A stretch of 19,879 bases of DNA from JBLHUT01 sp047629975 (GTDB lineage: Bacteria; Pseudomonadota; Alphaproteobacteria; Rhodobacterales; Rhodobacteraceae), in the NCBI GenBank assembly GCA_047629975.1, contig JBLHUT010000028.1, forward strand, positions 1 to 19,879, given 5' to 3'. Every line of letters starts with the position of its first letter. Positions within the stretch are counted from its first letter, which is position 1. This document shows positions 15,385 to 19,879 of this stretch, piece after piece. Under the pieces are notes generated by a model. It did no database searches. It was not told where the DNA came from and was given only the letters and a program-made list of their open reading frames with translations. The translations under genes and the position numbers were made by a program.

Positions 15385-16224
15385 ATGACGCGCATAATTT
15401 TCCTCTTCGCCCTGTTGGCATTCATGGGGGGAGCCGGGCAGAGCCTTGCACAAGAACGAAAGCCGTCGCATTGCATCTCGCTTGCGCAAAGCGTTCCGGG
15501 CCTGCAATTCGTGCAACCTGCCCGTTATTTCGAGCCATTGCCCGATGCCGATACGGTTCGGATCAACTATGTTGATCATGCCATGTTCCTGCTGGAAACG
15601 GCAGGCGGGCTGACAGTGGCCACCGATTATACCGGGTTTATGGGTACCTCGAATTTTGCGCCCGATATCGTGACGATGAACAATGCCCACGACAGCCATT
15701 GGACGGGGTATCCCGATCCGAATATCGCACATGTTCTGAAGGGGTGGCGCACGAACGGTGTGCCGGCAGATATCCGGTTGGATCTGGGCGAGATGCTGGT
15801 GCGCAACGTCACCACCGATATCCGCAGCAGATGGGGGGGCGAGCCTGTGACGGATGGTAATTCGATCTTTATCTTCGAGGTCGGAGGCATGTGCATCGGC
15901 CATCTGGGGCACCTGCATCACGAACCCTCCGCCGAGCAATACGCCGCAATCGGACGGCTTGATATCGTAATGGCGCCAGTGGACGGCGGCATGACCATCG
16001 ACCGGGCCAGTCTGATCCGGATGTTGACCCGGATGCGGGCGTCGATTGTGATCCCGATGCACTGGTTCGGGCCGTCCAACCTTGATCTGTTCCTGCAGAA
16101 CATGGCGGATGATTTCGATATCGTCCGGTTTGAAAGCAGTTTTCTGGAAACATCGCTTAAAAAGCTTCCTGGCAGGCCGACGGTGATGGTGCTTGATCCG
16201 CTCTATCTGCGCGATCCGGAATAG
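15385..16224 (+). CDS. Exported MBL-fold hydrolase-like protein with altered metal motifs
   Basis: This 279-residue protein has a signal peptide (MTRIIFLFALLAFMGGAGQSLA, cleavage about 22/23), so it is periplasmic. The body resembles the UlaG-like metallo-beta-lactamase group: INYVDHAMFLLET, TVATDYTG, IFIFEVGGMCIGHLGHLHHE, LDIVMAPVDGGMTID and IPMHWFG in the right order. The usual HxHxDH reads N-A-H-D-S-H (100-105), and the HxGD-type motif is HLGHLHH (173-179), so the first His and two Asp ligands are replaced. It may bind metal differently or be inactive. The start at 15385 has a strong AAAGGAGG; the frame is open from 15298, but that part lacks a ribosome site. CCTTTT (15356-15361) could pair with AAAAGG (15370-15375) over the ribosome site. 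No specific function is known to me. Confidence 0.8.
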   Translation: MTRIIFLFALLAFMGGAGQSLAQERKPSHCISLAQSVPGLQFVQPARYFEPLPDADTVRINYVDHAMFLLETAGGLTVATDYTGFMGTSNFAPDIVTMNNAHDSHWTGYPDPNIAHVLKGWRTNGVPADIRLDLGEMLVRNVTTDIRSRWGGEPVTDGNSIFIFEVGGMCIGHLGHLHHEPSAEQYAAIGRLDIVMAPVDGGMTIDRASLIRMLTRMRASIVIPMHWFGPSNLDLFLQNMADDFDIVRFESSFLETSLKKLPGRPTVMVLDPLYLRDPE

Positions 16225-16297
16225 AGGGTTGCGCCGGACCGGTGCTCTATGATTGTTCTGGGGCGCGATTGATCAAGGACGGAAAGGCCGATAGCCT

Positions 16298-17713
16298 ATG
16301 TTGAACTCTGTATCCGACACATTCGAGGCGCATCTGCGCAGTGTGCTACCCGCGGGCGCGTTTCGCCCGCTGGAGCCGAAGTACCTTGAGGAACCGCGCG
16401 GGCGTTATGCCGGAGCGGATGCGCTTTTGGTGGCGCCCGGCTCCACCGCCGAGGTGGCGCAAACGATTGCTGCGGCCCATGACGCCGGCGTGGCCGTGAT
16501 CCCGTATAGCGGTGGAACGGGGCTGGTCGGGGGGCAAATTGCGCCTGCGGGGCCAAAGCCGCTGGTGCTGTCGCTTGAGCGGATGAGCGCGGTGCGGGCG
16601 GTCTACCCTGACGAGAACGTGCTGGTGGCCGAAGCGGGGGCGATTCTGGTTGATGTGCAGAATGCGGCTCAAAGTGTGGAACGTCTGTTTCCGCTTTCGC
16701 TGGCCTCGGAGGGGTCGGCGCGGATAGGTGGATTGATGTCGACGAATGCGGGCGGGGTCAATGTGCTGCGATACGGTAATGCGCGTGATCTGTGTCTTGG
16801 GATCGAGGCGGTCATGCCTGACGGCAGCATCTATCACGGCCTGCGCCGGATGCGCAAAGACAACACCGGCTATGATCTCAGACATCTGATGATCGGCGCC
16901 GAAGGAACGCTAGGGATTATCACGGCTGCCAGCTTGCGGTTGTTTCCCAGACCGGTCGTCGAGGGGGCTGCGTTAATTGTTGTGCCGGGGCCGGAGGCGG
17001 CGCTGAAGCTGCTGTCACTGGCGGGCCAGCATCTGGGGCAGGGGGTATCGGCCTTTGAGATCATGCACCGGATGGGGCTGGATTTCTTGAGCGAAAAGAT
17101 GCCCGAAGTACGCCAACCTTTTGCGCAAAAGCCCGAATGGATGGTTCTGATCGATGTTGGGCTGGGGCGCGGTGTCGACGTCACACAGGCGCTTGAAATG
17201 CTTTTCGAGCAGGCCGCGAACGAAGGGTTGGCGCTTGACGGGGTGATTGCCCAGTCGCAAGCCCAACGAGCAGAGTTCTGGGCGATCCGCGAAAACATCC
17301 CCGAGGCGAATCGCCGGATCGGATCGGTGTCGTCGCACGATATTTCCATGCCGCTTGGCGCGATCCCCGATTTTATCCGCAAAGGCGCCGAGGTGATTGG
17401 CGAAATCGGTGACTTCCGCATCAATTGCTTTGGTCATGTGGGGGATGGTAATTTGCATTACAACGTCTTTCCGATGCCGGGGCGGCAGCGCGCCGACCAC
17501 GAAAACGAACGGCCCGCGATCAAGCGGGCGATCCATGATCTGGTGCATTCCTTTGATGGTTCGGTGAGTGCCGAGCACGGGATCGGGCGGCTCAAGGTGG
17601 ATGATCTGAAACGTTACGGTGATCCGGCCAAGCTGGTGGCGATGCGGGCGATCAAGGACGCGCTTGACCCTAAGGGCATCATGAATCCGGGTGCAGTTGT
17701 TCCGCCCGCCTGA
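16298..17713 (+). CDS. FAD-binding D-2-hydroxyacid dehydrogenase (D-lactate/D-2-hydroxyglutarate type)
   Basis: Flavoprotein of the GlcD/D-2HGDH/D-LDH family (471 aa). It oxidises a D-2-hydroxyacid to the 2-oxoacid and passes electrons to a membrane carrier or an electron-transfer flavoprotein. A PCMH FAD domain covers about residues 36-215, with PYSGGTGLVGGQ (69-80) and the LSLASEGSARIGGLMSTNAGG phosphate-binding stretch. The C-terminal FAD-oxidase domain has REN-IPEA, SHDIS, the metal motif GHVGDGNLH (His380, His387) and SAEHGIG (Glu426, His427). This set, with the His/Glu metal site, fits D-2-hydroxyglutarate dehydrogenase or D-lactate dehydrogenase better than GlcD; the substrate is not settled. 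The ATG at 16298 has GGAAAGG about ten bases upstream. A 73-bp gap precedes it, with no clear promoter. Confidence 0.9.
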   Translation: MLNSVSDTFEAHLRSVLPAGAFRPLEPKYLEEPRGRYAGADALLVAPGSTAEVAQTIAAAHDAGVAVIPYSGGTGLVGGQIAPAGPKPLVLSLERMSAVRAVYPDENVLVAEAGAILVDVQNAAQSVERLFPLSLASEGSARIGGLMSTNAGGVNVLRYGNARDLCLGIEAVMPDGSIYHGLRRMRKDNTGYDLRHLMIGAEGTLGIITAASLRLFPRPVVEGAALIVVPGPEAALKLLSLAGQHLGQGVSAFEIMHRMGLDFLSEKMPEVRQPFAQKPEWMVLIDVGLGRGVDVTQALEMLFEQAANEGLALDGVIAQSQAQRAEFWAIRENIPEANRRIGSVSSHDISMPLGAIPDFIRKGAEVIGEIGDFRINCFGHVGDGNLHYNVFPMPGRQRADHENERPAIKRAIHDLVHSFDGSVSAEHGIGRLKVDDLKRYGDPAKLVAMRAIKDALDPKGIMNPGAVVPPA

Positions 17714-17726
17714 GCGCGCTGGACGA

Positions 17727-17754
17727 TTGTGGCGGATCAATTTCGTGCTAGGGT
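17727..17754 (+). promoter_or_regulatory. Candidate promoter for the ParB-like gene
   Basis: TTGTGG (17727-17732) is followed after 16 bp by TAGGGT (17749-17754), about 41 bp before the ParB-like start codon. The -35 is fair and the -10 is weak. The gap of 82 bp from the dehydrogenase gene leaves room for an independent promoter. Confidence 0.3.
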
Positions 17755-17795
17755 TGACCATCGGGCGGACGGGCCCGCTCAAAGGGAGCTGATCT

Positions 17796-18044
17796 ATGCT
17801 TGAAAAGAAAACACTGCCCATTGAAAAGGTGCGTGTCCCGGTCAAGCGCGCAAAAACCCTTGAACCCGACAAGGTCCAGACACTGGCCGAGGATATCCTC
17901 GAGAACGGGCAAACCACACCGATCAGGGTTCGTGTTGATGGCGAAGGGTTTGTTCTGATCGAGGGGTTGCACCGCCTTGAGGCGCTCAAGGCGCTTGGTG
18001 AGGAAACGGTGCAGGGGTATCTGACCCACTCGCGGCTGCATTAG
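17796..18044 (+). CDS. Solo ParB/sulfiredoxin-fold domain protein
   Basis: This 82-residue protein consists of only the ParB N-terminal-like domain: LPIEKVRVPVKRAKTLEPDKVQTLAEDILENGQTTPIRVR, then VLIEGLHRLEALKALGEE, which corresponds to the GxHRxxA/GERRxxA nucleotide-binding box. It has no helix-turn-helix or dimerisation domain, so it is not a chromosome-partition ParB. Sulfiredoxin, which shares the fold, needs a Cys in GGCHR; here that position is Leu58 (EGLHR), so Srx activity is unlikely. It may bind or hydrolyse a nucleotide, but this is inference. AGGGAGC upstream of the ATG at 17796 supports translation. It converges with apt across 41 bp. Confidence 0.8.
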   Translation: MLEKKTLPIEKVRVPVKRAKTLEPDKVQTLAEDILENGQTTPIRVRVDGEGFVLIEGLHRLEALKALGEETVQGYLTHSRLH

Positions 18045-18085
18045 GCCGACATCTGGATCAGGTCTGGTCAGGTCGGGATCGGGCG

Positions 18086-18616
18086 TCAGGCACCGGAAAA
18101 GTCGCACAAGGTCGCGACATCCATCCCCAGCGCTTCCAGCCTGGCCCGGCCACCCAGTTCGGGCAGATCCACCACAAAGGTGCAGCCCACAATCTCTCCA
18201 CCCAGACGCTGCACCAGTGTGATGCCGGCCTGTGCCGTGCCGCCTGTGGCCAACAGGTCATCGACCAGCAAGACACGTTCACCGGGGGCTATGGCGTCAT
18301 CGTGAATTTCGACCGTCGCAGTGGCATATTCCAGCGTATAACTCTCGCTGAGGGTCTTGCCCGGCAGCTTGCCCTTTTTGCGCACCGGCACAAACCCTAC
18401 GCCCAATTGATGCGCAATCGCCCCGCCAAGGATAAACCCGCGCGCCTCAAGGCCGATGACCTTGTCGATGCGCACACCTGAATAAGGGTGCAACATCAGA
18501 TCTACGGCCATGCGAAACCCGCGCGGATCGGCAAAAAGCGTTGTAACATCGCGGAACATGATCCCCTCATGGGGGAAATCGGGGATGGTGCGGATATAGT
18601 CAGAGACAGTTTTCAT
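18086..18616 (-). CDS. apt: Adenine phosphoribosyltransferase
   Basis: Apt (176 aa) makes AMP from adenine and PRPP in the cytoplasm. The N-terminus SDYIRTIPDFPHEGIMFRDVT is typical, IGLEARGFILGGAIA and the PRPP loop VLLVDDLLATGGT (about residues 115-127) are present, and the length is normal. The ATG at 18616 is chosen. A TTG three codons upstream (18625) would put the AAAGGG ribosome site too close, whereas from 18616 it is about 11 bases away. The gene follows mtnP by 24 bp on the same strand, so the two are very likely one transcript. MtnP releases adenine, which Apt recycles. Confidence 0.96.
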   Translation of the reverse strand: MKTVSDYIRTIPDFPHEGIMFRDVTTLFADPRGFRMAVDLMLHPYSGVRIDKVIGLEARGFILGGAIAHQLGVGFVPVRKKGKLPGKTLSESYTLEYATATVEIHDDAIAPGERVLLVDDLLATGGTAQAGITLVQRLGGEIVGCTFVVDLPELGGRARLEALGMDVATLCDFSGA

Positions 18617-18640
18617 CGACGGCAAAGCCCTTTCAAGCAG

Positions 18641-19516
18641 TTAAAGTACGCGACCGGCCACAGCGTCAAGCTTTGCCAGCAAATCGGGATCACGGGCTGT
18701 TTCGGCGGTAATCAGCGCATTGTCCAGCGCCCGGTCACAGCCGCACGGGCACAGGGCGCGCGCCTTGGCAATGGGCAGGGCGGGAAGCCCGGCAATCATC
18801 GTTTTTGCGGCCTGCGCGTTTGCGGTCATGACCTTGATGACCTGCGCCGCATCGACGGCATCATGGTCGGGGTGCCAGCAATCATAATCGGTGACCATCG
18901 CGACGGCGCAATAGCACAGTTCGGCTTCGCGGGCGAGTTTTGCTTCGGGCATGTTGGTCATGCCGATCACATCACAGCCCCATGTGTCGCGGTACAGGCG
19001 CGATTCGGCCAAGGTCGAGAATTGGGGCCCCTCCATCGCAAGGTACGTGCCGGCGTCGTGCACCGTGATCCCGGCGGCGCGCGCGGCAGTTGCACAATCT
19101 GTCCCGAGCCGTGCGCAGGTGGGATGCGCCATCGAGACATGCGCCACACAGCCGGTTCCGAAAAACGACGTGTCACGTGCGACGGTCCGGTCGATGAATT
19201 GATCGACGATCACGAAATCTCCGGGGGCTATCTTTTCGCGGAACGACCCACATGCCGACACCGCGATCACATCTGTCACGCCCATCCGTTTAAGCGCGTC
19301 GATGTTGGCGCGGTAAGGTACCTGCGTCGGGCTGTGAACATGACCGCGCCCGTGGCGGGGTAGAAAGACAAGCTCCAAGTCTCCGAGCCGCCCGCTTAAA
19401 ACCTGATCAGACGGCGCACCCCAAGGCGTGTCGACCGATTGCCACTGCGGTTCTTGCAGCCCGTCGATTTCATAAACGCCGCTGCCACCGATAATGCCGA
19501 TTTTGGGCCGGGTCAT
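18641..19516 (-). CDS. mtnP: S-methyl-5'-thioadenosine phosphorylase
   Basis: MtnP (291 aa) cleaves methylthioadenosine, the by-product of polyamine and acyl-homoserine-lactone synthesis, to adenine and methylthioribose-1-phosphate. The phosphate loop GIIGGSGVYEIDGL (7-20), PRHGRGH, the MEGPQFSTLAESRLYR block (161-176) with the substrate-binding region MTNMPEAKLAREAELCYCAVAMVTDYDCWH (186-215) are all typical of the MTAP group. The PEAKLAREA and DYDCWH features separate it from ordinary purine nucleoside phosphorylase. The ATG at 19516 has CGGAG six bases upstream. apt follows 24 bp downstream. Confidence 0.95.
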   Translation of the reverse strand: MTRPKIGIIGGSGVYEIDGLQEPQWQSVDTPWGAPSDQVLSGRLGDLELVFLPRHGRGHVHSPTQVPYRANIDALKRMGVTDVIAVSACGSFREKIAPGDFVIVDQFIDRTVARDTSFFGTGCVAHVSMAHPTCARLGTDCATAARAAGITVHDAGTYLAMEGPQFSTLAESRLYRDTWGCDVIGMTNMPEAKLAREAELCYCAVAMVTDYDCWHPDHDAVDAAQVIKVMTANAQAAKTMIAGLPALPIAKARALCPCGCDRALDNALITAETARDPDLLAKLDAVAGRVL

Positions 19517-19661
19517 GCTGTCTCCGATCTGTTAGCGTGTCAGGGCGCAGTTTATCGGGCATCATCCCGGACGGGAAGGGGCACCCGGTTGGTGCGGTGT
19601 GGATATTGCCCAAAAACCGGATTTCTGCTGTGTGGCCTCACTTGTTAGGGGCCGGTTAGGG

Positions 19662-19877
19662 CTAACGTGCGAGGGGGCATTTGACCTTTTCACTGTCGCT
19701 CGTGTACAAGCGAGACTTCTTGACATACCGCACCTTCATGATGCCCGGAGCGCCTTCGGGATACCTTGCATTTTCTCCGACCCGAAAGAGGCCCTTCATT
19801 TGCCCCGCACCCTGCTGCAACTTGCCAAACAATCCACCTTTTCCCAATTCAGGCTCGAAGGGGAAATGCTGCGAAAA
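19662..19877 (-). CDS. Hypothetical protein, C-terminal part (runs off the window)
   Basis: An open frame of 71 codons on the minus strand reaches the window edge without a start codon that I trust. It ends with a TAG stop at 19662-19664. The translation (FSQHFPFEPE..., GGLFGKLQQGAGQMKGLFRVGENARYPEGAPGIMKVRYVKKSRLYTSDSEKVKCPLAR) has balanced, lysine- and tyrosine-containing composition, unlike the Arg/Ala-rich shadow frames, so it is probably the end of a real gene. A TTG at 19847 could serve as a start but has no clear ribosome site. I recognise no family. The 145-bp gap to mtnP (19517-19661) holds no gene or clear terminator; AACCGG/CCGGTT copies there are too far apart to be convincing. 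Confidence 0.5.
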   Translation of the reverse strand, partial: FSQHFPFEPELGKGGLFGKLQQGAGQMKGLFRVGENARYPEGAPGIMKVRYVKKSRLYTSDSEKVKCPLAR

Positions 19878-19879
19878 AT

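Noticed and set aside
16346..17989. Minus-strand frames of 179-324 codons opposite the FAD dehydrogenase
   Set aside because: They are shadows of a clearly coding plus-strand gene.
18058..18077. Near-tandem 10-bp repeat TCAGGTCTGG/TCAGGTCGGG between the ParB-like gene and apt
   Set aside because: It has only two copies, with one base difference, in a 41-bp convergent gap, and could easily be chance.
19694..19712. Imperfect palindrome around CGCTCGTGTACAAGCG as an operator
   Set aside because: It lies within the probable coding end of the minus-strand gene and is short and imperfect.

Overview
The window looks like chromosomal DNA of an alphaproteobacterium, most likely a member of the Rhodobacteraceae (Roseobacter/Paracoccus side). 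The evidence is the high-GC codon use, the cytochrome oxidase cluster order ctaC-ctaB-(small ORF)-ctaG-ctaE followed by surf1, thrC and an M16 peptidase gene, the absence of ctaD from that cluster, and the protein sequences themselves. I made no database comparison. Most of the window is dense core metabolism. I see no IS element, prophage, CRISPR array, tRNA or rRNA.

Layout. Positions 1-308 hold the C-terminal end of an AcuC/histone-deacetylase-like gene (+ strand), entering through a very GC-rich and possibly unreliable edge. Positions 427-5948 are a minus-strand block, read from right to left as dprA, topA, scoA, scoB: DNA uptake/recombination, topoisomerase I, and the two subunits of a 3-oxoacid CoA-transferase. 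tldD (6199-7617) is also on the minus strand and is divergent from the oxidase operon. From 7855 the plus strand carries ctaC (subunit II), ctaB (heme O synthase), a 60-residue membrane protein, ctaG (Cox11 copper chaperone) and ctaE (subunit III), closed by a clear intrinsic terminator at 11293-11322. Next come surf1, thrC, an M16 zinc peptidase and a GNAT acetyltransferase. The last three overlap at stop/start codons, and the peptidase uses TTG. Then come an exported MBL-fold protein, a D-2-hydroxyacid (D-lactate/D-2-hydroxyglutarate type) dehydrogenase, and an 82-residue solo ParB-like protein. The right end is a minus-strand pair, mtnP and apt, and the C-terminal end of an unidentified protein that runs off the window.

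How the genes work together. ctaC, ctaB, ctaG, ctaE and surf1 build the aa3-type cytochrome c oxidase: two structural subunits, heme O synthesis, CuB insertion and heme a handling. mtnP and apt form a two-step salvage route from methylthioadenosine through adenine to AMP. scoA and scoB make one heteromeric enzyme of ketone-body/acetoacetate activation.

Most notable points. A near-consensus CtrA-type box (TTTA-N7-TTAACC) lies just upstream of dprA, which fits the known CtrA control of DNA-uptake genes used in gene-transfer-agent reception in Rhodobacter. The exported MBL-like protein has altered metal-ligand motifs. The solo ParB/sulfiredoxin-fold protein lacks the Srx cysteine. A duplicated ribosome-binding segment brackets a hairpin in the ctaC leader. 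Nothing here is a convincing undescribed multi-gene system; these are modest leads.
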